Shown piece after piece: positions 8,413 through 16,711 of a stretch of 64,000 bases of DNA. Origin of the DNA: Lyngbya sp. HA4199-MV5 (lineage in GTDB: Bacteria; Cyanobacteriota; Cyanobacteriia; Leptolyngbyales; Leptolyngbyaceae); the NCBI GenBank assembly GCA_019359375.1, contig JAHHHL010000027.1:22235-86234 (forward strand), in the 5' to 3' direction. Position 1 is the first letter of the stretch, and each line of letters starts with the position of its first letter. Both the position numbers and the translations under genes were made by a program. Below the pieces are notes generated by a model. It saw only the letters and a list, made by a program, of their open reading frames with translations. It ran no database searches and was not told the origin of the DNA.

Positions 8413-9105
8413 CCCATACCGCGCCATTATCTTCCCCTCTTCCGCCTCGTTGGTCAGCCATGCCCACATTTGATCTCCAAAGCAAAAATGCCACCATTCG
8501 TTGGGGTGTTGTTGAAAGCCAGCAGCAAGCATGACCGATCGCAGTAATTGTCGGTGCTCATGATACAGGCTCTCGTGCGGCTCTTGACTAGCAGCAAAGT
8601 GATCTGGGTAAGATCGCGGCGAGAGTTCATCAATAGGAGAACCCATATCGATCGCCTGCCCCGTCTCACCAACTAGGGTAATATCGACTGCACCGCCTGT
8701 ACTGTGAGGTGGGGGTGTCGCAGGATTGAGGCTTGGCGCTGCCCAAAATTCATACACCAGTTGCAAAAGCGTTTCGCGCTGCGATTCAGTCAATTGCTCA
8801 ACCTGCAAGCCCTTTGCCTGAACAACCTCTTGCAGCGTATGATCCACCATAAATTGCTGCACGGCGATCGGGCGATAGCCATCAAACACCTGCATCTGCC
8901 AACCTGGATGCTCCTTCTGCAACAGCACTTGAGCGTCCTTCAGGCGATCGAGTACCCCTTCTCGCAGATAAAACGGCGATTTGTTGCCATAGGGTGCGCC
9001 CAGATTTTCATAGGGATGGGGCGACACCAAGGCAAAGTGCGTGCCAGGAATGGGTAGCAGCGGTTCACCACATTCGACGATCGCAATGGCTTGATAGGGC
9101 TTCAT
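8350..9105 (-). CDS. D-alanyl-D-alanine dipeptidase (VanX/M15D-like)
   Basis: This zinc dipeptidase cleaves D-Ala-D-Ala, with a role in peptidoglycan turnover or recycling. The zinc-site motifs are present: HSTGGAVD (His 134, Asp 141) and EWWH (Glu 203, His 206). There is no signal peptide, so it acts in the cytoplasm or is exported by another route. The last 20 or so residues are rich in Gly, Glu, Lys and Arg and are encoded by a heptamer STRR array, so the native end has been replaced or extended. Its ATG overlaps the yidD stop codon (TGATG), which suggests translational coupling. Vancomycin resistance should not be inferred. Confidence 0.88.
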   Translation of the reverse strand: MKPYQAIAIVECGEPLLPIPGTHFALVSPHPYENLGAPYGNKSPFYLREGVLDRLKDAQVLLQKEHPGWQMQVFDGYRPIAVQQFMVDHTLQEVVQAKGLQVEQLTESQRETLLQLVYEFWAAPSLNPATPPPHSTGGAVDITLVGETGQAIDMGSPIDELSPRSYPDHFAASQEPHESLYHEHRQLLRSVMLAAGFQQHPNEWWHFCFGDQMWAWLTNEAEEGKIMARYGRMKAEGRRQGAEGKGQKDEG

Positions 9106-9356
9106 CAGTTACGGTTATCGCCTTCTAAATGATTGGATTGCCCCTTCAACGGTACGGGATCATAACCGCCAGGGTGAAACGGATGACAACGACAAATGCG
9201 TTTTGTGGCTAGCCAACTACCTTGTAAAGCGCCAAAGCGATCAACAGCTTCCAGCGCGTACTGCGAACACGTTGGTTGAAACCGACACGCTGGTGGCAAC
9301 CACGGTGACAGAAACATCCTATAGCCGCGAATTAACCTCATGAGCACGATTTTCAT
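9105..9356 (-). CDS. yidD: membrane protein insertion efficiency factor YidD
   Basis: This small amphipathic protein assists YidC/Sec-dependent membrane protein insertion. Its 83 residues show the family signature [19 protein letters not shown], then [11 protein letters not shown] and [17 protein letters not shown], including the conserved cysteines. In many bacteria yidD lies beside rnpA and yidC; here it heads a two-gene unit with the VanX-like gene and shares one base with that gene's start codon. Assignment is secure from the signature. Confidence 0.95.
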   Translation of the reverse strand: MKIVLMRLIRGYRMFLSPWLPPACRFQPTCSQYALEAVDRFGALQGSWLATKRICRCHPFHPGGYDPVPLKGQSNHLEGDNRN

Positions 9357-9490
9357 ACTGCCATTTTATTGCGGAAAGTAGTGAGGGAACAGGAGAAGCA
9401 GGACAACCTCTTTCTCCTACAATTTCTGCAACAGCTACAATAATTTGGAACTCCGCACCAGAATGTTGATTTTTTTGCTAGAGTTTACTA

Positions 9491-11044
9491 TTAGTTTTTG
9501 TACCCAGTGTTACAGTACGGATGAGAAATTTGCCCATTGTCTATAGTTGCCAAACCTCCATCTTCTTTACGTTGCACATGATCAATTGAAATTGAGTTCC
9601 GATGAATAAAACCCCCGCATATTTTGCATTTTGATGCGTTTTGTAAAGCTTCTCTTATGTATACTGCGCTCTTCTTTCCTGTGTTAAAGTCTTTTGCTGA
9701 AAAGTCGAGTTTCTGAAACATTTTTTGAAAGGTCAAATAGTTGAAGTCAGGAGTAGATATAATTTCATTGATAGCCTCATCTATGGACTTATCCGCCTTA
9801 AAAGCAGAGACAATCTTCTGTAAAAAACGTGAGATATGAATGTAACTTTTTTGCGCTGATCTGTATTTTCGGTTGATCTGTTGAACTAAATAGTCATACT
9901 CAAGAACGAAATTCTCAAGCTTACTTCTGACATCAATAAAATCATTTATCTTTTTGCGCCTATCTAGCTCTACCACGAAGTCAACCATCGCAAAAAATGA
10001 AGCTGTTTTATGTCTCCCATCTTGAGAATAAGAATATACAACTGGATGTAATCCTAATGATGATGCATGGTTGCTATTTAATCTGTATGCAACCTTTTTG
10101 ACATTTTTCAAGGTTTGTATTGTAATTTCACCAGTTTCATCATCTTGACTGTTTTTTCCGTCGAAATCTGCGCCATTGACGATATTTACTAGATCTAAGA
10201 TTAAAGGTAGAGCCTGTGAAGAATAGAGCTTTCCGCCTATAGGTATATCAAGAGTTTTAATTGGAGTTTGTAGCTTGGGATCAAAAAGGATTTCGTTAAT
10301 CTCCGCCGCCAACTCTTGCACTTGTATTTGTGTCGTAGTTGGAAAGGCTGCCCAGTATTTGTGCCCCTTACCACTTCTTATGATTGCACGCGCTGCAATA
10401 CTGTTTGGTTTTTTTCGAGACTCGATAAGCTTTATTTCAGTTTTGTCAATGGGAGAAGCTTGTTGGTTTATCTTGTAAAATGAGTTTTCCGCTTTTCTTG
10501 CATCCCCTTCAACCCACTGAAGTTGAATTGCCAACGCTCCTAAGTTTTTAGCATACCTAACAATCTCTGGTTTAACTTTATCAGGTCGTGCGAGTGCCAA
10601 TCTGAAGTCTTCATATGAACCAACAATCTTTTTCACAAGTTTTCGTGTTTCATCAGCAATCTCTAGTTGTTCATCAGGAATGATGCCGTCATAGAAAAGT
10701 TTTGAGATGGTTCCATCTCCATAATCATCGTTCACCCAGGCAGATAGAGCACTTAATCTGTGACTTCCATCAATTACGAATAGATATCCCCCTGCACTTC
10801 TCCACAGAATAATTGCTGGTATCAGATCACCTTCAATAAAGCTCTTTATAAGCTCACAAATTTTCTGCCCGTCCCACTCGTTGGTTTCTCGTTGGAAGTC
10901 TGGCTTTCTAATATTTGAGAAAAAGAAAGAGTCTGGCTTTATATCTTCAATTGATATAGCTTCTTTTTTCTTGCCAGAATTAATATTGTCCTCTACCTCA
11001 AAATCTTCCCGTGCTATCAAGGCATCTAAATTAACCTTAGCCAT
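9491..11044 (-). CDS. DUF262 (ParB-like) plus HNH nuclease-domain protein
   Basis: This is a putative nucleic-acid-targeting enzyme. Residues about 40-110 form a DUF262/ParB-like domain (FQRETNEWDGQ, then FVIDGSHRLSALSAW). The C-terminal 40 residues carry an HNH-type module (CKICGGF, SIDHVQRKEDGG, HPYCN). DUF262 with a C-terminal HNH is the layout of GmrSD-type type IV restriction proteins and of BREX-associated BrxU, so an anti-phage role is inferred. The gene is visibly AT-rich and contains no GCGATCGC, unlike its neighbours, suggesting recent acquisition. TAGGAACTGTTATG gives a good RBS. No partner gene is adjacent. Confidence 0.8.
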   Translation of the reverse strand: MAKVNLDALIAREDFEVEDNINSGKKKEAISIEDIKPDSFFFSNIRKPDFQRETNEWDGQKICELIKSFIEGDLIPAIILWRSAGGYLFVIDGSHRLSALSAWVNDDYGDGTISKLFYDGIIPDEQLEIADETRKLVKKIVGSYEDFRLALARPDKVKPEIVRYAKNLGALAIQLQWVEGDARKAENSFYKINQQASPIDKTEIKLIESRKKPNSIAARAIIRSGKGHKYWAAFPTTTQIQVQELAAEINEILFDPKLQTPIKTLDIPIGGKLYSSQALPLILDLVNIVNGADFDGKNSQDDETGEITIQTLKNVKKVAYRLNSNHASSLGLHPVVYSYSQDGRHKTASFFAMVDFVVELDRRKKINDFIDVRSKLENFVLEYDYLVQQINRKYRSAQKSYIHISRFLQKIVSAFKADKSIDEAINEIISTPDFNYLTFQKMFQKLDFSAKDFNTGKKSAVYIREALQNASKCKICGGFIHRNSISIDHVQRKEDGGLATIDNGQISHPYCNTGYKN

Positions 11045-11214
11045 AACAGTTCCTACAAGTGCAACAGTATTTTAGCTACTTTCTAGAGAAACGTTCTCAA
11101 ACCCTAGATGCTATAGGAGAAGTCTAACAAGTCGATAATATAACGGGCACTAATTTGTCTGTTGGTCGTCTTTCTGCCCTATTCTAGCCCTCAGCCCTCA
11201 GTCTTCAGCTTCTT

Positions 11215-12561
11215 ATGCGCGTACTCTGTCTTAGTAATGGTCATGGTGAAGATGCGATCGCCCTCCGCATCCTGCGCGAACTTCAGCAACAACCCAATCC
11301 ACCAGAACTTGCAGCCTTGCCGATCGTGGGTGAAGGTCATGCCTATATCGACAACGGCATTCCTCGCATCGGTTCTGTCAAAACCATGCCGTCTGGTGGC
11401 TTCATCTACCAGGACGGGCGACAACTTGCGCGTGACATCCGGGGCGGCTTACTCCAACTCACCCTCGCTCAACTTCGTGCCATTAAAGCCTGGGCGCAAG
11501 AAGCCGCTACCCCCACACCCCACACCCCACACCCCACACCCCACTCCCTCATCCTCGCCGTTGGCGACATTGTACCGCTCCTCTTCGCCCGTCTCAGTGG
11601 GCTTCCCTATGCGTTTGTGGGTACGGCAAAGTCGGAATACTACCTGCGCGATGAGGGTGGCTGGTTGCCGCGTGCTTCCTGGTGGGACGATCGCCTCGAA
11701 CGGTGGACGGGCTGTATCTACCATCCGTGGGAACGCTGGCTGATGAGCCATCCCCATTGCAAAGCCGTGTTTCCCAGGGACACGATTACCGCCATGAGCC
11801 TGAAGCGACAGGGTATTCCAGCGTTTGACATGGGAAACCCGATGATGGATGGGCTGGAGTGGAGGGAAGAGAAGGATAAAGGCTTAAGGATAAAGGATAA
11901 CAGTCAAGCTTTAGCCTTTAGCACCTCGCAAGGCGAAAGTAGGCTAGAGCCTTCATCCTTAACGATCGCCCTTCTTCCTGGTTCGCGTCCACCCGAAGCC
12001 TATGCTAATTGGGAGACGATTCTGCAAGCAGTGAATGGGATGATTGCTCAGATGTCCCGACCGTTGACGTTTTTAGCTGCGATCGCGCCTGGACTGGAGC
12101 TAGAGACGCTGCACAAGGCATTGATGGCATATCGTTGGCAGCAGGTGACGGAAGATACCTATACGGTTGGGTTGGGCGATCGCAAATCAACTCTAGTTCT
12201 GGCGCAACGCCGATTTGCGGAGTGTTTGCATCAAGCGGATGCAGCGATCGCAATGGCAGGCACGGCGACAGAACAGTTTATTGGACTGGGCAAACCTGCA
12301 ATCATCATTCCAGGCAAAGGACCACAGTTCACGGCTAGATTCGCTGAGGCTCAAACCCGCTTATTGGGAGCCTCCGTTCTTTTGGTCAAGGAACCCGATC
12401 GCGTTGCGCCTGTCATGCAATCCCTATTGCAAAATCCTGACGCACTGCAAACGATCGCCGAAAATGGTCGCCGTCGCATGGGCGCACCCGGAGCCGCAAA
12501 CCGAATTGCCCAATGTTTGATGGAGCTACACACACCGCAAAATGCTCCTTACACGGAGTGA
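11215..12561 (+). CDS. lipid-A-disaccharide synthase-related protein
   Basis: This is a glycosyltransferase-B-like protein related to LpxB and conserved in cyanobacteria, with unproven substrate. Motifs include LCLSNGHGEDAIALRIL at the N-terminus, LAVGDIVPLLFARLSG near residue 120, and IAMAGTATEQFIGLGKPAI in the C-terminal donor-binding half. Two segments look inserted: a Pro/His/Thr tract (about residues 99-109) and a Lys/Ser-rich stretch (about 218-245). Both are encoded by STRR-type DNA yet keep the frame open. The region just before the ATG is also repeat-like (CCCTCAGCCCTCAG), and no RBS is evident. Confidence 0.82.
   Translation: MRVLCLSNGHGEDAIALRILRELQQQPNPPELAALPIVGEGHAYIDNGIPRIGSVKTMPSGGFIYQDGRQLARDIRGGLLQLTLAQLRAIKAWAQEAATPTPHTPHPTPHSLILAVGDIVPLLFARLSGLPYAFVGTAKSEYYLRDEGGWLPRASWWDDRLERWTGCIYHPWERWLMSHPHCKAVFPRDTITAMSLKRQGIPAFDMGNPMMDGLEWREEKDKGLRIKDNSQALAFSTSQGESRLEPSSLTIALLPGSRPPEAYANWETILQAVNGMIAQMSRPLTFLAAIAPGLELETLHKALMAYRWQQVTEDTYTVGLGDRKSTLVLAQRRFAECLHQADAAIAMAGTATEQFIGLGKPAIIIPGKGPQFTARFAEAQTRLLGASVLLVKEPDRVAPVMQSLLQNPDALQTIAENGRRRMGAPGAANRIAQCLMELHTPQNAPYTE
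11510..11545. repeat. CCCCACA heptamer array inside a gene
   Basis: This is a tandem array of CCCCACA/CCCCACACC units within the LpxB-like gene, encoding PTPHTPHPTPH. The same heptamer appears intergenically as GTGTGGG at 8262-8282 and 41650-41695. The total insertion keeps the reading frame. Confidence 0.85.
11866..11955. repeat. STRR-type insertion inside a gene
   Basis: The segment contains GGATAAAGG units, TTTAGCCTTTAGC, a module CTCGCAAGGCGAAAG and GCCTTCATCC. These are the same modules as the intergenic blocks at 626-856 and 4120-4347. It is translated in frame in the LpxB-like gene as a charged and Ser-rich loop. Confidence 0.75.
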
Positions 12562-12601
12562 GTTCCGGTATTCTGAAGAATGATGCTTACAGGTTGATCC
12601 C

Positions 12602-12964
12602 ATGAAGATTACTCGCTGCCTTCACGCTGCACTGCTGGTTTCAGACCTGGAGCGATCGGAGCATTTCTACGGCACGGTACTGGGGTTAGAGAAAGTCGAT
12701 CGTGCCCTCCGCTTCCCTGGAGCCTGGTACGAAGTGGCTGGCTTTCAGATCCATTTAATGATTGCCAGTGCTGCCCAGAGTGGATTAGACAATCCTGAAA
12801 AATGGGGACGCAATCGCCACATTGCCTTTTCGGTAGCCAGTTTGGAAGCAACAAAAGAGCGTCTTCTGGCTCACAACTGCCCGCTGCAAATGAGTGCTTC
12901 TGGTCGTGCTGCACTCTTTACTCAAGATCCCGATGGCAACATCATTGAGCTGGGTGAGCTATGA
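12602..12964 (+). CDS. VOC (glyoxalase/bleomycin-resistance) fold protein
   Basis: This is a small metalloenzyme or binding protein of the vicinal-oxygen-chelate superfamily, 120 residues long. It opens [21 protein letters not shown], the first beta-alpha-beta-beta-beta module with its metal-ligand His, and ends [12 protein letters not shown] with the usual Glu ligand. The substrate is not predictable. It is preceded by GGTTGATCCC and overlaps the next gene by ATGA, so the two are probably cotranscribed and translationally coupled. Confidence 0.88.
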   Translation: MKITRCLHAALLVSDLERSEHFYGTVLGLEKVDRALRFPGAWYEVAGFQIHLMIASAAQSGLDNPEKWGRNRHIAFSVASLEATKERLLAHNCPLQMSASGRAALFTQDPDGNIIELGEL

Positions 12965-13620
12965 AGAGATATAGCCGCTCTAATCAGCATAAGACTCCAT
13001 TGTCTAAGCTTCTTTCATTAATGGCTGCATTGGGTCTGGTGAGCCTATTTAGTGAAGCTGCTTTTGGGCTTTGTCCCGCACCCAATCAGAAACCGACTGT
13101 TGCCGAATGTATTGCTATTTTCAAAGACGTCACTCGTTGGCTAGACCCTTCCTTAAAAAATTGTCGTGCAGTTACCGAAGCTCGCTACATTCCCTCAGGG
13201 GCAATGCTACCGACACTGCAAATCAACGATCGCCTCATTATTGATAAAACAGCTTACTGCTCACAGGCTCCCAAACTCGGCGATTTAATTATTTTCAAAC
13301 CAACCGAAACGTTAAGAGAGCAGAATTTCAAAGATGTCTTTATCAAGCGAGTTATCGGACTACCGGGTGAACGCATCGAAATTAAGCAGAACAAAGTCTA
13401 CGTCAATGGCAAACCGTTGCAAGAACCTTACATTTCAGAGCCACCAAACTATGAATGGGGTCCACAGACTGTGCCGCCAAATCAATACTTTGTGTTAGGA
13501 GACAATCGCAATAATTCTTACGATAGCCACTATTGGGGCTTTGTTTCGCGTGACCTGATCATTGGAAAAGCAATTTGGCGTTTTTATCCCTTCGATCGCA
13601 CAGGTTCGCTTGAACGTTAG
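12961..13620 (+). CDS. signal peptidase I homologue lacking the catalytic Ser
   Basis: This is an S26-family protein of 219 residues with an N-terminal hydrophobic segment (about 16-36). The family boxes are clear: [10 protein letters not shown] (box B), [13 protein letters not shown] with the general-base Lys at 129 (box D), and [16 protein letters not shown] (box E). In box B the residue before Met, normally the nucleophilic Ser, is Ala 81 (codon GCA at 13201-13203), so classical peptidase activity is not expected. Three cysteines lie near the N-terminal region. It starts within the stop of the VOC gene. It could be a chaperone-like or regulatory pseudoenzyme. Confidence 0.85.
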   Translation: MKRYSRSNQHKTPLSKLLSLMAALGLVSLFSEAAFGLCPAPNQKPTVAECIAIFKDVTRWLDPSLKNCRAVTEARYIPSGAMLPTLQINDRLIIDKTAYCSQAPKLGDLIIFKPTETLREQNFKDVFIKRVIGLPGERIEIKQNKVYVNGKPLQEPYISEPPNYEWGPQTVPPNQYFVLGDNRNNSYDSHYWGFVSRDLIIGKAIWRFYPFDRTGSLER

Positions 13621-13626
13621 TGTTAA

Positions 13627-13809
13627 ATGAAGATCATTGCCCACTTCTACAACGCCCTTTTGCTCCAACCAACGCCCGATCGTGACCTGTGGGGCTGGGA
13701 AAGCGATCACGTCTATCATGACTTAGCGATTGCCACCGCATTCTGCATTCTAAATGGGCAGCACTTAGTTCGACGAGCTACCAGCTTTAAGTCATGGCAC
13801 GTATGCTAA
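13627..13809 (+). CDS. possible small hypothetical ORF
   Basis: An open frame of 60 codons starts ATG 13627, seven bases after the signal-peptidase-like gene. The product shows no recognised domain, and no clear RBS is present. Its position close behind the preceding gene is the only support; it may be a remnant or chance ORF. Confidence 0.2.
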   Translation: MKIIAHFYNALLLQPTPDRDLWGWESDHVYHDLAIATAFCILNGQHLVRRATSFKSWHVC

Positions 13810-13821
13810 TTTGATTTGTCA

Positions 13822-13893
13822 TCACCTCCTGCCCTCTGCCTCCTACCCTCTGCCTCACCTCCTGCCCTCTGCCTCCTACCCTCTGCCTCATCC
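13822..13893. repeat. tandem STRR duplication
   Basis: A unit of about 33 bp made of CTGCCCTCTGCC and CTACCCTCTGCC heptamer pieces is present twice in direct tandem. It lies just upstream of the livM-type gene. Confidence 0.85.
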
Positions 13894-13897
13894 TTAC

Positions 13898-13939
13898 GAA
13901 AAGGCAAATTGCCTGATAGGATACGTCCAATTGCCTTTT
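13898..13939 (+). promoter_or_regulatory. alternative stem-loops before the livM-type gene
   Basis: AAAAGGCAA at 13898-13906 is perfectly complementary to TTGCCTTTT at 13931-13939, giving a hairpin that ends in four T. The left arm can instead pair locally (GGCAA with TTGCC at 13902-13912). This mutually exclusive pairing, 14 bases before the ATG, resembles an attenuator or weak terminator. Function is inferred. Confidence 0.4.
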
Positions 13940-13952
13940 GCTAATATTGCTC

Positions 13953-15143
13953 ATGCTCGATTTCAGCGGTATTCTGCTGTTTTTTACACCCGGTTATCTT
14001 GTCTCGCTCATCATCTTCACGGCGACCTTTGCGCTCTTTAGCCTGGGGTTAAATTTGCAGTGGGGCTTTACGGGACTAATTAATTTTGGGCACATCGCCT
14101 TTATGACGGTTGGAGCGTATGCCACCGTGTTACTGAGCATGAAGGGTGTGCCGCTGGTGGTAGCCGTGCTGATTGGGGCTGGGCTAGCGGCTGCGCTGGG
14201 TTTGCTGATTGGGCTTTCTACCTTGCGGCTGCGAGAAGACTATTTGGCGATCGTCACCATTGGCGTATCTGAAGTCATTCGCTTGGTAGCGCTGAACGAA
14301 GAATGGCTCACGCAAGGAGCGCGGGGCGTTTACAGCTATCCCCTGCCGTTAGAAGCGCTGACCAGACCAACCTTTATCAGCAAAATCGGCATGATCGGCA
14401 TTTGGACAGCCATTTTTGCGCTGGCAGGCTGGCAGCTATGGTGCTGGACGTGGAAACGGCTCGATCGTCTGGGACAACGCGACACCCGTGAAGGTTCTCG
14501 ACCAGGACAAATCGGCAAACTCTCATTGGGTATCGCCACCGCCCTGCTGGGGTTGGTGCTGTATTGGGCTGGCGCGGTTTCGCTTTACAACTACTCTTAC
14601 AAAGCGGGACTCATGCTGGTGCTGGTGATCGTGCTGGCGCTGGTCTACTGGCGATTGGAGGCACTGGTGCGATCGCCCTGGGGTCGGGTACTGAAAGCCA
14701 TTCGTGAAGATGAGGAAGTTGCAAAAGCGCTGGGCAAGAATGTGTTTTGGTACAAGTTGCAATCACTCATGCTGGGTGGCGCGATCGCGGGTATTGCAGG
14801 TGCGTTCTACGCGTGGCAGTTAAGCTTCATTAATCCCGATGGTTTCATTCCGCTGATTACCTTTCAGGCATGGACGATTGTCGTTTTAGGTGGGGCTGGC
14901 AACAACGCGGGTACGCTGCTGGGGGCGGCGATCTTTTGGGCATACAACTCGGTGACGCGGTTTCTGCTGCCTGCGATCGCTCCTGCCCTCCACGCGATCG
15001 TGCCTGCCATTCCACCCCAGTTGGATGAAGGTAGAGCGGGAGCGTTTCGGATTATGATTATTGGCTTGCTGCTCATTGTGCTGATGATGGCGCGTCCGCA
15101 AGGCATTTTAGGGAAGAAGGAGGAACTTTCTCTTGGTCGATGA
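13953..15143 (+). CDS. livM: branched-chain/neutral amino acid ABC permease, LivM type
   Basis: This is a membrane-spanning permease of a HAAT-family amino acid or urea importer. About 396 residues form roughly ten hydrophobic helices. The family motifs LNLQWGFTGLINFGHIAFMT near the N-terminus and LVRSPWGRVLKAIREDEEVAKALG in the cytoplasmic coupling region are clear. In cyanobacteria this family includes the Nat systems for neutral amino acids. ATG 13953 is preferred over an in-frame TTG at 13938, which falls inside the hairpin arm. The ATPase gene follows with an 11-base overlap; LivH, LivF and binding-protein genes are not in the window. Confidence 0.88.
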   Translation: MLDFSGILLFFTPGYLVSLIIFTATFALFSLGLNLQWGFTGLINFGHIAFMTVGAYATVLLSMKGVPLVVAVLIGAGLAAALGLLIGLSTLRLREDYLAIVTIGVSEVIRLVALNEEWLTQGARGVYSYPLPLEALTRPTFISKIGMIGIWTAIFALAGWQLWCWTWKRLDRLGQRDTREGSRPGQIGKLSLGIATALLGLVLYWAGAVSLYNYSYKAGLMLVLVIVLALVYWRLEALVRSPWGRVLKAIREDEEVAKALGKNVFWYKLQSLMLGGAIAGIAGAFYAWQLSFINPDGFIPLITFQAWTIVVLGGAGNNAGTLLGAAIFWAYNSVTRFLLPAIAPALHAIVPAIPPQLDEGRAGAFRIMIIGLLLIVLMMARPQGILGKKEELSLGR

Positions 15144-16008
15144 AACCCCCGATGCTGTTGATCCGGTTGAGCACCTGAGCCATCCTGACAGTGAGGATCT
15201 GGCAGACATTCTGGCGGACGTGGAACCGATCGATCGTCCTGCGAAGCTACAACTCCCCCTCCTGGCAGCCGGCGGACTGATCAAAAGCTTTGGTGGATTG
15301 GTAGCGGTTGATGAAGTGTCGATCGAAGTCGCCAAAGGTAGCATTACGGGACTTATCGGGCCCAACGGTGCTGGAAAAACGACCCTATTCAACCTACTCT
15401 CCAACGTCATCCATCCTGATAAAGGGCGCGTGCTGCTGGATGGCGAACCGATTCACCAACTCCAGTCCTACCAGATTGCTCAACGTGGCATGATTCGGAC
15501 GTTTCAGGTGGCGCGAGTGCTCTCTCGGCTGTCCGTACTGGAAAATATGCTGCTGGCAACCCAACACCAGACGGGCGAAAATTTCTGGCTCACCTGGTTC
15601 AAGCAAACGCAAATTGCCGCTGAAGAACGTCAGCAGCGCGATCGCGCCATGACCATTCTGGAGTCGATCGGTCTGGCGCACATGGCGCACGAGTATGCGG
15701 GAGCTTTATCCGGTGGTCAACGCAAGCTGCTGGAAATGGGACGAGCGCTGATGAGCCAACCCCAACTGATTTTGCTCGATGAACCTGCCGCTGGCGTGAA
15801 TCCCACGTTGATCAATCAGATCTGCGATCGCATCCTCGCCTGGAACCGCGACGGACTCACCTTTCTCATCATCGAACACAATATGGATGTGATTATGTCT
15901 CTGTGCGATCGGGTCTGGGTACTCGCCGAAGGTCGCAATCTCGCTGTGGGCACACCCACCGAAATTCAAACCAACGCTCAGGTGCTAGAAGCCTATCTAG
16001 GACAATAG
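15133..16008 (+). CDS. livG: amino acid ABC transporter ATPase, LivG type
   Basis: This is the ATP-hydrolysing subunit that pairs with the upstream permease. Walker A GPNGAGKTT is at about 76-84, signature LSGGQRKLLEMGRAL near 195, Walker B LILLDEPAAGVNP near 215, and the H-loop LIIEHNMDVIM follows. The start is TTG 15133, because AAGGAGGA at 15117-15124 sits 8 bases upstream and no better ATG exists before the conserved domain. The first 45 residues form an acidic extension that most LivG proteins lack. It overlaps the permease by 11 bases, so the two are coupled. Confidence 0.9.
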   Translation: MVDETPDAVDPVEHLSHPDSEDLADILADVEPIDRPAKLQLPLLAAGGLIKSFGGLVAVDEVSIEVAKGSITGLIGPNGAGKTTLFNLLSNVIHPDKGRVLLDGEPIHQLQSYQIAQRGMIRTFQVARVLSRLSVLENMLLATQHQTGENFWLTWFKQTQIAAEERQQRDRAMTILESIGLAHMAHEYAGALSGGQRKLLEMGRALMSQPQLILLDEPAAGVNPTLINQICDRILAWNRDGLTFLIIEHNMDVIMSLCDRVWVLAEGRNLAVGTPTEIQTNAQVLEAYLGQ

Positions 16009-16058
16009 ATTTACAGGGATTTGTTAGAGTCCAACGACAAGGAAAATCAGCAAACAGC

Positions 16059-16343
16059 CTAATAAACCTCGTCGTGGCTGCCAATATCGATTAACAAGAT
16101 TTCTTCCTCTCCTGACTCTGGATTTTTAACGAAGTCAAAGACAATGCGACAGTCATACGCCACCCTACAAGCCCACGAACCGCTAACTTTCCTTTAAGTT
16201 TGTGTGTGTTGTAGCGATGGCTCGAAAGCACCTTCTGCTAAACGTTTCAAGACAGTTTCAACTTTAGACTGTAATTCTGGGTCTTTGCGGATGATCGTTT
16301 TATAGGCATGTTTGAACAATGCCGCAAAGGTAATGGCTCTCAA
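16059..16343 (-). pseudogene. RelE/ParE-type toxin, broken by compensating frameshifts
   Basis: Starting at a TTG (16341-16343) that overlaps the antitoxin stop, the frame encodes a RelE-superfamily toxin N-terminus (MRAITFAALFKHAYKTIIRK). It ends with a recognisable C-terminus (SGSWACRVAYDCRIVFDF, then HDEVY). Between them an eight-residue segment reads HTQT-stop-RKV. One base up in frame the same DNA gives THKLKGKL, the segment expected in this family. A +1 shift at the CACACACA run and a -1 shift near GTTAGCGG restore frame but leave an in-frame TAA at 16194-16196. It is probably a dead toxin, or a sequencing error. Confidence 0.75.
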
Positions 16344-16552
16344 CGATTTAGCTCCGCGATCGCCTCATCAACCGTGCCACGAAACACATGACCCAACTGA
16401 TACTCTTTCTTTGCTTGAGCAATATTGGCGGCAATTTCGTCGCGCCGACGATCGCTCAACCGCCGTTGCATGATGTCTAACAGAGCAATCTGGTCATCTA
16501 GAGACAGCGCTTCAATCTCATCTAAGATGCTGTCAAACGTTGAGAGTGGCAT
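16340..16552 (-). CDS. type II antitoxin for the RelE-like toxin
   Basis: A 70-residue protein (STFDSILDEIEALSLDDQIA, ending VFRGTVDEAIAELNR) of the short helical antitoxin type common in cyanobacteria. It normally binds and neutralises a RelE/ParE-type mRNA interferase and represses its own operon. The stop codon overlaps the toxin start, the classical order. With the toxin broken, this antitoxin appears intact but orphaned. Confidence 0.75.
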   Translation of the reverse strand: MPLSTFDSILDEIEALSLDDQIALLDIMQRRLSDRRRDEIAANIAQAKKEYQLGHVFRGTVDEAIAELNR

Positions 16553-16711
16553 GGTGATTAGGTCGGAGAGCTGTATAGTATCTTAATTTTAACCTCGCGG
16601 GCTATCTTGAATACTGCCAGGAAGAAGGTATTGCATCCCCTCAACCTGTTTCTGTAGCGGCTTGAGTTGTCCACAGTATAAAGTTTGGCGATTTAGAGAA
16701 ATCGTTACAGC

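Noticed and set aside
8350..9105. vancomycin-resistance (vanX) locus
   Set aside because: Only the dipeptidase family matches; no vanH, vanA or vanRS homologues are adjacent, so a cell-wall housekeeping role is more likely.
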